Shown piece by piece: positions 6,524 to 14,499 of a DNA stretch of 44,329 nucleotides; the stretch's first letter is position 1, and each line of letters opens with the position of its first letter. Below the pieces are notes generated by a model. It was not told where the DNA came from. It ran no database searches and was given only the letters and a program-made list of their open reading frames with translations. The translations under genes were made by a program, and so were the position numbers. Source of the stretch: a virus. The stretch is taken from positions 1 through 44,329 of the IMG/VR virus record IMGVR_UViG_3300025728_000017. One strand, written 5' to 3'.

Positions 6524-6898
6524 TTACCTCAGTGCGGGATCGCGGAGTGGGTAGAGCAAAGCGGTAACCGGCTTTGGCAGATAGCCTCGGTCAAACGCGC
6601 TGTCCGGGTTCTCGTCTCGGTCTTTGTACAGGAAGCCTACCATCAATAGTACGGCGGCCTGTACAGGATAGCTGACCAGCTTATCGCCGGAGCTATCGAC
6701 GACATAAATCGGATCGCCCGAGCTATCCAAAATAGGATCGTCGTTGCTGTCGCGCTCAACCTCATACGGGCTAGCCGACTTCAGGTAATTTTTCACCGCA
6801 CCCGATGCCGCCTGGACGTAAACCTCGATCAGCGAATCGTCTTCGTTGTGGTCCATGTTCAGGTGCTGCTTCGCCCGAGCGAGCGTTACGTACATCAT
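6524..6898 (-). CDS. Head-tail connector protein (gp6/DnaPackaging type)
   Basis: The protein is 124 residues, starting MMYVTLARAKQHLNMDHNEDDSLIEVYVQAASGAVKNYL. That is the classic start of phage gp6-type connectors (L..AKxHLR.d...DD..I..yi.aA...ie.yl). The helical core is followed by an acidic loop (about 48-75) and a hydrophobic helix QAAVLLMVGFLYKDRDEN. It forms a ring below the portal. Its start overlaps the stop of the preceding gene (ATGATG), which supports coupled translation. Confidence 0.88.
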   Translation of the reverse strand: MMYVTLARAKQHLNMDHNEDDSLIEVYVQAASGAVKNYLKSASPYEVERDSNDDPILDSSGDPIYVVDSSGDKLVSYPVQAAVLLMVGFLYKDRDENPDSAFDRGYLPKPVTALLYPLRDPALR

Positions 6899-7800
6899 AA
6901 CCTGACCCCTTTTGCAGGGTCGAAGGTGCTTGCGTTTTCACGAAGGTCTTTACCGTTACGTCCGGCCTTAACGACCAGGGTCCATGCATCGCTAGAACCC
7001 GGCTTGTCGGTGTTCTCTGCCTTAGTCGACGTCCACTGGCTGCCGGCCCACGTCACGTTGTCGTGAACTTCGTAGGCTTGCTCTTCGCGGTACACACCTT
7101 TGTAAATCTGGATCGGCATCGCGAACTTCTGGACGACTTCGGCGCCGCTCGATTTGGAGAGGGTAACCGAGAACTCACGATCGCCGTCCTGAGTAACCGA
7201 TACCGCCTTCAGCCCTTCCACGATGCATTCCCAACCGCGCATGCCGCTGGTCTGCTCGAAGCTGCGCCACAGGCCGCCGTCATGCTTGGCGTAGGTGTTG
7301 CGCGCGTATGTCTTGGCTTCGTCGATGGCCGGCAAGATTTCCAAGTGTAGCGCGTCGCGGCCATCTTGCGCCTGGCGCACTTGCGGAATTTCGATCAGCC
7401 CGGCAGCTGAACGCGCCAAAGCTTGAAGATCTACCGGATCAGCGTTTTTGCCCGGGATCGGTTCAGGAACGTCGACAAGCTTGGCCGCTTCCGCAGCGAG
7501 CAAAGCGATGTCGATGGTCGGCAACTGGACGAACTCAGCGGCAGCCTTCGCCAACGCTTCCAGATCAACCGGTTCAGCGTCTTTGCCGTCCTTCACTTCC
7601 GGAAGCACAACAAGAGCGGCGGCGGCTTGCGCGATAGCGCCTACGTCGATCGGTTCTGGCTCGACTGGCATCGGCCGATCGGCCAAGCACTTGCGCAGGT
7701 CTGCCAGTTCAAGATTCAGCGGTGCAACAGCCTTCGCCACCGCTGCGGCGATAACCGGCGCGAGGAATTCGGCTTGCGCTTCAAGTTCACGCAGGTTCAT
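6895..7800 (-). CDS. Repeat-containing virion protein with chitin-binding-like C terminus
   Basis: This is a 301-residue product. Residues of about 45-150 consist of imperfect repeats of the form PxDxxALAxAAAxLVxLP-GKxA, each ending near a GKD or GKN. The C-terminal part (about 230-285) reads YKGVYREEQAYEVHDNVTW, then GSQWTSTKAENTDKPG and WTLVVKAGRNGKD. This pattern resembles carbohydrate-binding modules of the chitin-binding type 3/CBM5-12 class. It overlaps the portal gene by 14 bases. Likely a head-surface or head-fibre protein, an inference from domain type and place. The repeats suggest a rod. Confidence 0.65.
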   Translation of the reverse strand: MNLRELEAQAEFLAPVIAAAVAKAVAPLNLELADLRKCLADRPMPVEPEPIDVGAIAQAAAALVVLPEVKDGKDAEPVDLEALAKAAAEFVQLPTIDIALLAAEAAKLVDVPEPIPGKNADPVDLQALARSAAGLIEIPQVRQAQDGRDALHLEILPAIDEAKTYARNTYAKHDGGLWRSFEQTSGMRGWECIVEGLKAVSVTQDGDREFSVTLSKSSGAEVVQKFAMPIQIYKGVYREEQAYEVHDNVTWAGSQWTSTKAENTDKPGSSDAWTLVVKAGRNGKDLRENASTFDPAKGVRL

Positions 7801-9172
7801 TAGCGAGCCTCTTTTCGATCAGCAGAGCGAGCATTTTCGCGCTGTCTTGGATTTGTTCGTCGGTTGGTTCCGCCGGCGCCGCAGGTTCGGCAACTGGCGT
7901 AGCATTCGTACCGGTAGCGAATGGATCCGCTTGCGCGTCGCGCTTCGCCAAAGCTTCCAGGCTGTAATTCTGCTGCTGGAGGTAGACTGTATCGCCGCCG
8001 GTGACTGGAGGCTGATTCAGCTTCGCCATGGCGGCGTTGGGCGTCATGATACCGCCTTTCACTGCCGCGGCCAGGGTCTCTACGAGTTTGCCCATGTCCA
8101 TGCGCAGCAGGCCTTCAATGTCAAGCTCTATGCCGTACTGGACAGGGGAAGTCGGCAGCGACAAACCATCGTCCATGCAGGCTTCGTACTCTTCCGCCAA
8201 CACCTGGATGCAGTCGGAATAATATTTCTGGTTCTCTTGCTCGGCCGTTGTACCGGTAGGAGCGGGGGTCACACCAACTTTAGACGGCGGTACGTGGAAC
8301 GCGGTGCAGATCATTTCTGCCGTGATTTTGAACTGCTCGATCAACTGCGAATCGGTAGCGGACATCTTCATCTGTTGGAACTTCAGATCATCACCCAATA
8401 CAGCGACGCGACCCGAGTTTGCGCCGGTATATTCCGTGTCCCAATGCGACTTCAACCGTTTCGCCGTTTCATCACTGATAGCGCCTGGGGCAGACAAGAT
8501 GCCGCTAGGACGCGCGCCGTTCTCAAAGAACGTAGAGCTATCGCTCTGCATCTTCAACGACTGGCATGCAGCCTGTGCAGCGGCGTACAGCGGGGACACG
8601 CCCACCAGGGGGTGGAACAAGCAGTTCATCCGGTCATGGATGATCTCCGACGCCGGGACGGTAACGCCGTCGCCTACCCGGTTCAGATTGTCGTTGCTCA
8701 ACTGGTAGTAAATCGAGCCATCATCAGCGACCAGGGGGAGCACGCGGCATGGATCAAGGAGATAGATCGACGTGACAACGCCGCGCTGGTCGCGTTTCTT
8801 TAATCCGTAGGTGTTGCCGCTGATCAACTTGGAGGTCTGCCACCACTGTTTGAACTGGATATGGTTCTGGTAGTTGTTCGGCTTTTTCAGCACAGGGCTG
8901 AAAGCGGCACTGGTGGTCTCTTTCCAGATTCCGTTCGGATCGAGCTGCATCAAACGTTGACGCAGCTTACCGATGTCATTCGCGATCAGGGTGATGCAGG
9001 CGTATACCGCGTAGTGCGCCAGGACCGTTTCGTTAGTCCAGGTATCGTTCTTTTGCCAGGCGCCGGAGTACGGCTCTTTGATCATCGGCCACCAACCGCC
9101 CATGCCAGTACCGGGCGGCGGCATCGGCGCGCGCTTGAAGCTCAGGGTCAGTTCTCGGCCGAATAGACGCAT
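7787..9172 (-). CDS. Portal protein (HK97 type)
   Basis: This 461-residue protein has the HK97 portal pattern: NETVLAHYAVYACITLIANDIGKL near residue 47, KPNNYQNHIQFKQWW, GNTYGLKKRD, HPLVGVSPLYAAAQA and AEMICTAFHVPPSKVGV. The C terminus is proline- and alanine-rich. The portal is the dodecameric vertex for DNA packaging and tail attachment. It lies after the capsid gene, not before it as in HK97. It starts 3 bases after the stop of the E3-binding-domain gene. Confidence 0.93.
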   Translation of the reverse strand: MRLFGRELTLSFKRAPMPPPGTGMGGWWPMIKEPYSGAWQKNDTWTNETVLAHYAVYACITLIANDIGKLRQRLMQLDPNGIWKETTSAAFSPVLKKPNNYQNHIQFKQWWQTSKLISGNTYGLKKRDQRGVVTSIYLLDPCRVLPLVADDGSIYYQLSNDNLNRVGDGVTVPASEIIHDRMNCLFHPLVGVSPLYAAAQAACQSLKMQSDSSTFFENGARPSGILSAPGAISDETAKRLKSHWDTEYTGANSGRVAVLGDDLKFQQMKMSATDSQLIEQFKITAEMICTAFHVPPSKVGVTPAPTGTTAEQENQKYYSDCIQVLAEEYEACMDDGLSLPTSPVQYGIELDIEGLLRMDMGKLVETLAAAVKGGIMTPNAAMAKLNQPPVTGGDTVYLQQQNYSLEALAKRDAQADPFATGTNATPVAEPAAPAEPTDEQIQDSAKMLALLIEKRLANEPA

Positions 9173-9174
9173 CG

Positions 9175-9459
9175 TTACACCTGCACAGCGATAAATGCTT
9201 CAACATCGGATTTTTTGATGCGGCCGTCTTTACCGGTGCCGGTAACCTTGGTCAGATCCACATTGTTTTCAGCGGCGAACGCGGCGATCTCTTTGGAAAC
9301 GAGAGGACCGTCTTGCCCCTCATGGGCCTTCGGAGGCGCGGCGGTAAGCATCCGCGTTTCGTAAGTACCGTGGCCCATCTTGCGAAGAGTCTCCGCGTAT
9401 CGCGAAGCCATGAGAACTCGCTTCCCGCCTCTGCTGTAAGTGAATTCGACTTTGCTCAT
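9175..9459 (-). CDS. Small protein with E3-binding (peripheral subunit-binding)-like domain
   Basis: I chose the ATG at 9459 (MSKVEFTYSRGGKRVLMAS), with a GAGG box 9 bases upstream, over a start at 9474. In the 94-residue product the C-terminal 38 residues (SKEIAAFAAENNVDL and KVTGTGKDGRIKKSDVEAFI) match the E3-binding domain of 2-oxoacid dehydrogenase acyltransferases. In those enzymes this small helical domain binds partner subunits. Here it is beside the portal and cannot be metabolic. A head adaptor or decoration role by protein-protein binding is an inference. Confidence 0.75.
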   Translation of the reverse strand: MSKVEFTYSRGGKRVLMASRYAETLRKMGHGTYETRMLTAAPPKAHEGQDGPLVSKEIAAFAAENNVDLTKVTGTGKDGRIKKSDVEAFIAVQV

Positions 9460-9515
9460 GCGAAAAACCCTCAAATTTAGGGTGAGTATACGGGTTTCAG
9501 AAAATTACTCAAAGA

Positions 9516-9535
9516 AAAGGCCCCGAAGGGCCTTT
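9516..9535 (-). terminator. Rho-independent terminator after the HNH endonuclease gene
   Basis: An 8-bp perfect stem (AAAGGCCC/GGGCCTTT) with a CGAA loop (UUCG in leftward RNA) is followed by TTCTTT on the minus strand. It lies 8 bases after the stop of the HNH gene and closes that unit. Confidence 0.85.
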
Positions 9536-9542
9536 CGTCAGA

Positions 9543-10181
9543 TTACACACTGGTTTCGGTTTTAGCCAATTTCTCCAGTACAGCGGCCCAAATCGGGGCA
9601 ACCTCGTCCAAGCCCCATTGGCCTAGACCCATATTTAGACAAGAGAAAATCAACCTAGAGTTTTCAGGAGTGTACCCCTTGCTGCTATCTATTCGATCTA
9701 CCGATGGTGCAAAAGGATTTCTGTCATGCACGCCATCATACTCAGGGCGGAAAGGCAGGCCCGACAACTCGCAATTGTTACCGCGGCTTTTTACCCATTC
9801 TTTGGTGAGACTGAACTCTAAACCTTTTTGCTTCGCGCGGTTACGTGCCCCAATAAGTGCTGACACCTCTCGCTCTTCGCGTTTACGGCGATCGTACTGG
9901 GCTTTACGTTTTAGCTGCAGCTCTCTGGAATTGGCCTCTTTCCACCTGGCAGAAGATGCTTTCCCTAGATCCGGATTCTTTAGGCGTTTTTCTCTATTCG
10001 CGGCCTTGTGGGCTTCGGGATCTTCTGCGTACCTCGCTCGCGCGGCCACGCGATGCTGTTCATTGATCTTTTCTTTGTTGCTGGAATGGTAGGTCTTTTG
10101 GTATTGGCGAAGTTTTTCGCGGTTAGCTTCCCTGTAAGCTCGGAAATACTCACGACGATTTTCGGACGTATCTTCAGACAT
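9543..10181 (-). CDS. Free-standing HNH homing endonuclease-like protein
   Basis: This is 212 residues from the ATG at 10181. Residues of about 1-110 are very rich in K, R, E and A, with repeated arginine- and tyrosine-containing helices, and look like a DNA-binding rod. The C-terminal part has CELSGLPFRPEYDG, then SVDRIDSSKGYTPENSRLI and FSCLNMGLG. SVDRIDxxKGYTPxN is the core of a phage HNH/His-Me finger family. It lies between two terminators, after the capsid gene, so it can be gained or lost without harm to neighbours, typical of a mobile homing gene. The plus strand shows no intron near it. Confidence 0.8.
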   Translation of the reverse strand: MSEDTSENRREYFRAYREANREKLRQYQKTYHSSNKEKINEQHRVAARARYAEDPEAHKAANREKRLKNPDLGKASSARWKEANSRELQLKRKAQYDRRKREEREVSALIGARNRAKQKGLEFSLTKEWVKSRGNNCELSGLPFRPEYDGVHDRNPFAPSVDRIDSSKGYTPENSRLIFSCLNMGLGQWGLDEVAPIWAAVLEKLAKTETSV

Positions 10182-10223
10182 TTTGCAATCACTCCCATGA
10201 TTGGCGCTCCCAGAAATAGAAAA

Positions 10224-10285
10224 AAGTCCGCCACATCGGCCGCTGGGAGACGGCGCTCGGGAGCAACCCCGGGTGTGGCGGACTT
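10224..10285 (-). terminator. Terminator after the capsid gene, with a 38-base loop
   Basis: A perfect 12-bp inverted repeat (AAGTCCGCCACA / TGTGGCGGACTT) encloses 38 bases that hold small inner hairpins. In leftward RNA it is followed directly by six U. It starts 20 bases after the capsid stop, so it should limit transcription beyond the capsid gene. Confidence 0.82.
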
Positions 10286-10305
10286 CAGTTTACAACGGGC
10301 TTAGC

Positions 10306-12297
10306 TTAAGCGCCAGTTCCCCAGTTTACATCGGTCAGGTAAGAAACGGCCGATGCGCGACGGCGCTGCCAGTTGATAAAGCGTTCCGCGAGGAATGCGG
10401 TTGAGTTCGTCTGGAACATCGAGACCATAGTGGTTGGGGTACCCGTGGCGCTCGAATTCGTTGGATTATCAAGCATTTGGAGGGAAGCTTCCCTCGAAGC
10501 GTCGATGGTCACCTGACCATCATCGGCCAGCCAGATATCCGAAGCGTTCAGCAGAACCACCATGCCGCCGCCCGAATCAACAGGCAGGTAATCCGAAACG
10601 ATCACCGGAACGCCCATGAACGTACCGCCGTTCAAGGTCAGGCCAGGGAACTCGGATTGGCCGAGCGGGTTTTGCATCATGCTCAGAGCCAGCGCGGTGG
10701 TCGAGTCCATCAGGTACACGGCGTTACGCGGAGCGTTACGCGCGGCGATGAACGGGGCCCACAGTGCGGCGACGTCGGCGCGGATGTCTTCAGCAGTGTT
10801 GCCGCTGGAAGGAATGCCGGCGATGCCGTTGGTGATCGAAGCAGGAGACACGTTGGCTACAGCAGCCTTGGCCGGGTCAACGAAGTCGATGTCCGCACGC
10901 TCGATTACCGCAGCGGCCAGGCCGTCACGTACGAGGCGTTCCGCCGAAGGATCGCTGAAGCGGATCAGCTCGTTGGTAAGAACCGCGATGGTCGCGATTT
11001 TGTTCCAACGCAGCTCGGTGTCGTTGAAGTCGAACGCGGTCAGCGGCTTCGGCGCGCCTTCACCTACCCAGTACGCCTGGCCGCCAGTGGTCTGTCCCGC
11101 GATGCGAACGTTGAACGGGATACGGTTCAGCGACGGGATGCCGTTGGTGCCGAACTGACCCAGGATGGTGCGAGGACGCAGATACTCGACGAAATCACCG
11201 GCGAAGTTCTGGTACTGGACCAGTGGGGCGGCCCAGGTGGCGTCTAGGGTAGTACCAGCTTCCACGGTGGCTTTCATCAAGCCTTGCATCTTCTGGCCGC
11301 GAGCTTCCAGGTCCAGGGTTTTGATCATGCCTTCGTGCTGCGGGTATTTCGACTTCGCGATTTCCACCGCCATCGCCGGGTTATTCTGCGAGGCCATTTT
11401 GCACATGGCGTAACGGGCGAACAGGATGCCAGGTTCCAGCTTCTCGGTGTTTTTGGCAACGAGCGGCGCGCGGTGGGTCTGATTGGCCACGTCGGTGACT
11501 GGAGCGGCGGCGGCTACGTTAGCCTTTTCCATGACTTCCAGGCGCTTGATATGCACTTCAGCGGCTTTCAGTTCATCGGTGATGGTGTCGAACTCTTCCG
11601 ACTCCGCTTCGTCCAGGGTGCGGCCCTCGGCGGCTTCCATCAGTTCTTTTTGGCGCGCAGACTTCTGCACCATGGTGTCCTTGAAGGACTTGATTTGCTC
11701 TGCAAAATTCATGTCTTGGCCCTCCTGGGGCTTCGGAACGGATTTAGTAACGGTTTTGGTTGCCGAAGCGCCGGCGGGTTTCGCAAGTTTGACGACAGTG
11801 AATTCCTTTTTGCCGGACGCGGCAGGTAATCCAGTATCGAAAGACTTGACGGTGTTAATCGTAGCAGAAGCATTCGCCGGAATAGTCACGGCACTGAGCT
11901 CATAAACTTCTGTTTGCATGTACCGCGTGCCCCAAGTGCCGGCGATATTCTCCGACTCAAGGGACCGGAAACCGATCGACACGGCGCGGACCAGGCCGGC
12001 TTTGATCGATTGCCAGGCCTCTTCGATACGATCCTGAAGTGCGCCGGGTTCTTCGATGCGCGGCAAGGTTGCTGTGAACGGTACGCCCTTCGCCGTCGGC
12101 TTGCCGAACTCGACCAGGCCGATGGGCTTATCGTGTTCGTGCTGCCACAGAAGCGGCAAAGGGTTTTTATAGCGGACCCCGAGCGGCTCTACAACATCGC
12201 CCACGCGATCTACTTCCGGGCTCGTGGCGATGCCGGTGATCGTCCGAGTTTCCTCGCCGACGGCCTTAACCTCAAGAAAACTGTAGGCTCTGTTCAT
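10306..12297 (-). CDS. Prohead protease fused to major capsid protein (HK97 type)
   Basis: This is 663 residues from the ATG at 12297 (CGGAG 8 bases upstream). Residues 1-150 form an HK97-type (S63) prohead protease: LLWQHEHDKPIG near 49-60 gives the catalytic histidine and AVSIGFRS near 105-112 the serine. Residues of about 196-275 are a charged, coiled-coil-like region (the delta or scaffold domain). The rest is the capsid fold, with GTTLDATWAAPL, NRIPFNVRIAGQTTGG and MGVPVIVSDYLP. Fusions of this kind are known in other phages. An internal ATG with a strong ribosome binding site (at 11712) could also give a 468-residue capsid precursor on its own. A terminator follows. Confidence 0.93.
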   Translation of the reverse strand: MNRAYSFLEVKAVGEETRTITGIATSPEVDRVGDVVEPLGVRYKNPLPLLWQHEHDKPIGLVEFGKPTAKGVPFTATLPRIEEPGALQDRIEEAWQSIKAGLVRAVSIGFRSLESENIAGTWGTRYMQTEVYELSAVTIPANASATINTVKSFDTGLPAASGKKEFTVVKLAKPAGASATKTVTKSVPKPQEGQDMNFAEQIKSFKDTMVQKSARQKELMEAAEGRTLDEAESEEFDTITDELKAAEVHIKRLEVMEKANVAAAAPVTDVANQTHRAPLVAKNTEKLEPGILFARYAMCKMASQNNPAMAVEIAKSKYPQHEGMIKTLDLEARGQKMQGLMKATVEAGTTLDATWAAPLVQYQNFAGDFVEYLRPRTILGQFGTNGIPSLNRIPFNVRIAGQTTGGQAYWVGEGAPKPLTAFDFNDTELRWNKIATIAVLTNELIRFSDPSAERLVRDGLAAAVIERADIDFVDPAKAAVANVSPASITNGIAGIPSSGNTAEDIRADVAALWAPFIAARNAPRNAVYLMDSTTALALSMMQNPLGQSEFPGLTLNGGTFMGVPVIVSDYLPVDSGGGMVVLLNASDIWLADDGQVTIDASREASLQMLDNPTNSSATGTPTTMVSMFQTNSTAFLAERFINWQRRRASAVSYLTDVNWGTGA
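11710..11726 (-). promoter_or_regulatory. Strong internal ribosome binding site for separate capsid precursor
   Basis: Inside the fusion frame the minus strand has AGGAGG (11726-11721), 8 bases and then an in-frame ATG (11712-11710) starting MNFAEQIKSFKDTMVQ. This is a full consensus site, better than that of the fusion start. It falls exactly between the protease and the delta/capsid part, so it probably starts a second, shorter product. Confidence 0.7.
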
Positions 12298-12340
12298 GTA
12301 TACAGCTCCGGTAAATTACGCGCATTAAAGCATAGTTTTC

Positions 12341-14011
12341 TTAAAGGAAAAACATTTGGTGCTTGCGGTGCGCTGCTGCCGGGTTCAAGGCCATCAACGA
12401 CACCGCGTTGAACAGCGCCATCACCGGGTCGATCTTTGCCGAGCCTGAAGCCTGTTTCGTGATCAGGATCGAATTTGCCCGAGGCTCTACACGGCAGTTC
12501 GATACGCACCACGACATCAAAGGCTGCTCCGCATGCTTCAGCTTCCCTTCGGCCAGGCGGCGTTCAGTGGTCTTGATAGCGCCGCCGAGTTTCCAACCCT
12601 GGCTAATACCGACAATCTTGTCTTCCGGGATCGACCGCGCGACCAGTTCGTCAAAAATGGCGCCGATGCCCACGGGGTCAACGCCGATCTTGTCGAGTAA
12701 GCCTGAATCGTAAACGCGTTCAACGATGTCGCAGACTTCCGTCACGTCGTCACCGATGTGGGAAACCATTACCAGGTCACCGGCCCGGTCGAAGTCTTCG
12801 AACCTGGCCGCTTCCTGCAGGTTGCGTTTCATCGCCGAAGGGTGTGCCCATCCTTTGCACCACACCAGCCAATCGCCTGTGTCCCTCTCCCGTCCTACCA
12901 GGGACAACCCTAGCAAGTCGTCCAGGCCGCCGCCGTCGATCCCTACGTCGATCACCTCAGCGCGATCTAGCAGAGCGTCGAGGGTTACCGAACGATCCGA
13001 CTGGGCTTGCCAGTAATCGGCGCCCGCCCATCGATCGGTCCGCAGCGCCAGCCCGATTTCGACGTTCAGATACTTGGCTAGAACGTTCAGCAGTTCCGGC
13101 TCGCCCATTTCCCGGGCCTGCTTGATCTTGCGCAGGATGAACTCGACGCTGGTCGAGCGGCCAAGGTTCGGGTTCGTGATGTAGAAGTTTTCCGGATCGA
13201 GGTAAGCCTTTGACTCGATCATCGCTTCCGGGAACTCGTACAGCACCGGAAGGAACTGCGGATCGACGATCTCGCCGTCACGTACCTTGCGGGCATACAG
13301 GAGCTTCGAGCGGAAGACACCGGCCGGCGGCTCATCCGATTGAGTGGTCAGGTACAGCACAAAGCCTTCCGGCCGCGATGCAAGTCCGCCGGTGGCCTCA
13401 AGCAACATTTTCTCAGCGTTCGGATTCTTGCCGAACAAGTGGATCTCATCGACTAGGACAACCGCGGCCTTCTTGCCGCCGACGGTGTTTGTGTCCGCCG
13501 CTACGACTTTGAGGGTCGCGCCGGTTGCCAAGTGTGTGATGGTCCGAAGGTGATCCTGAACCTGCATCATGCTGTCCAATTCCGGATCGTTCTTCACCAT
13601 ATCGCGCGCCGGGGCGAAGGCGTTATCGGCCACCTCCTTGGTCGGCGCGAGGATGATGAACTCGGCCGACATCCTCCAATTCTGGATAAGCACGGTCATC
13701 ATGATCGCCGCGGCCAGTGTCGACTTCATGTTCTTCTTGCTGATGAGCAGGAAGAACTCCTTGATCAGTTGTTCCCCGGTGTCCGAGTTGTACGCACCGA
13801 AGATCGCGCTAGCCAAGTCGTCGGTCCACTGCTCGCACGCTTCGCCAATCGTAGGGCTGCCCGGGGCATCGACGATTCGCAGCAAGTGCAAGACCTGCAG
13901 CGCGGCGGCGGCCGAATCAGGAAATAGCGGGGAGAACGGGATAAGGCTTTCGCCTTTTATGATCCTGTCTTCCCAATCCGGGCACGCGGTAGTCCAAGCA
14001 GGTAGTCCCAT
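12341..14011 (-). CDS. Terminase large subunit
   Basis: This 556-residue packaging motor belongs to the HK97/P27 (Terminase_1) type. An N-terminal ATPase has Walker A SKKNMKST (91-98) and Walker B VVLVDEIH (184-191). A C-terminal nuclease has VIDVGIDGGGLDDLLGL, KIGVDPVGIG and SGSAKIDPVMALFNAV, which supply the metal-binding acidic residues. Walker A departs from the common RKNGKS by having M where the final glycine is usual. The start overlaps the small subunit stop by one base (TAATG). The gap of 43 bases to the capsid fusion has its ribosome binding site only. Confidence 0.95.
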   Translation of the reverse strand: MGLPAWTTACPDWEDRIIKGESLIPFSPLFPDSAAAALQVLHLLRIVDAPGSPTIGEACEQWTDDLASAIFGAYNSDTGEQLIKEFFLLISKKNMKSTLAAAIMMTVLIQNWRMSAEFIILAPTKEVADNAFAPARDMVKNDPELDSMMQVQDHLRTITHLATGATLKVVAADTNTVGGKKAAVVLVDEIHLFGKNPNAEKMLLEATGGLASRPEGFVLYLTTQSDEPPAGVFRSKLLYARKVRDGEIVDPQFLPVLYEFPEAMIESKAYLDPENFYITNPNLGRSTSVEFILRKIKQAREMGEPELLNVLAKYLNVEIGLALRTDRWAGADYWQAQSDRSVTLDALLDRAEVIDVGIDGGGLDDLLGLSLVGRERDTGDWLVWCKGWAHPSAMKRNLQEAARFEDFDRAGDLVMVSHIGDDVTEVCDIVERVYDSGLLDKIGVDPVGIGAIFDELVARSIPEDKIVGISQGWKLGGAIKTTERRLAEGKLKHAEQPLMSWCVSNCRVEPRANSILITKQASGSAKIDPVMALFNAVSLMALNPAAAHRKHQMFFL

Positions 14012-14499
14012 TATTTAACGGCCTTGAGCGCTGCAGGCGCTGCCCGGGCGCCGAACTTGTTGCCCTCGGCAGCGGCATTTGCTGCACCTTCCGCTTTCGT
14101 CGCTTTCTTCCCCTTCTCTCCGATCTTGGCGTGCTGAAACGGCAGCAGCGTTTTCGCAGCTTCCAGGCGGCGACCTAGCGGAATGTTTGGGTTAGCGACC
14201 ACGGCTTCGAGGAATTCCAGTGAATCCTCGGTTTGGGGTAAGCCGATATCCGCTATCTCTTCAGGATCCTTTTCTTCTGATTGGCTGGCTGCTGGGGCGA
14301 GCGATTTGACGGCAAGGGGTGCACCGGGGGTTGAGAACCCGATAGCTTCCAGTGCCGCTACCACCTTGGGGTGTTTACGCATACGTGCGCCGGCATTGCG
14401 GGCAGTGTTCTCGCTTAGTCCCGCGGCGATCGCGGCTTCCTTCGGAGTGGCGCCGCGCACGGTGGCTTCCACGAATTTGCGTTGCGCTTCGTTGAGCAT
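14011..14499 (-). CDS. Terminase small subunit
   Basis: This 162-residue protein has an N-terminal HTH (LNEAQRKFVEATVRGATPKEAAIAAGLSENTAR, split here as about residues 2-34) of the Terminase_2/P27 small-subunit type. A middle helix follows (SLEFLEAVVANPNIPLGRRLEAAKTLLPFQ) and a basic, alanine-rich tail (KGKKATKAEG). It recognises the packaging site on phage DNA and hands it to the large subunit. The ATG at 14499 has GAGG 8 bases upstream. It directly precedes the large subunit. Confidence 0.9.
   Translation of the reverse strand: MLNEAQRKFVEATVRGATPKEAAIAAGLSENTARNAGARMRKHPKVVAALEAIGFSTPGAPLAVKSLAPAASQSEEKDPEEIADIGLPQTEDSLEFLEAVVANPNIPLGRRLEAAKTLLPFQHAKIGEKGKKATKAEGAANAAAEGNKFGARAAPAALKAVK

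Noticed and set aside
7448-8803. 451-codon plus-strand frame opposite the portal and its neighbour
   Set aside because: It is antisense to two clearly recognised head genes, is low in complexity (S, A and R-rich) and has no ribosome binding site or family features.
10477-11829. Long plus-strand frames opposite the capsid gene
   Set aside because: Antisense to the protease-capsid fusion; no start signals and no family pattern.
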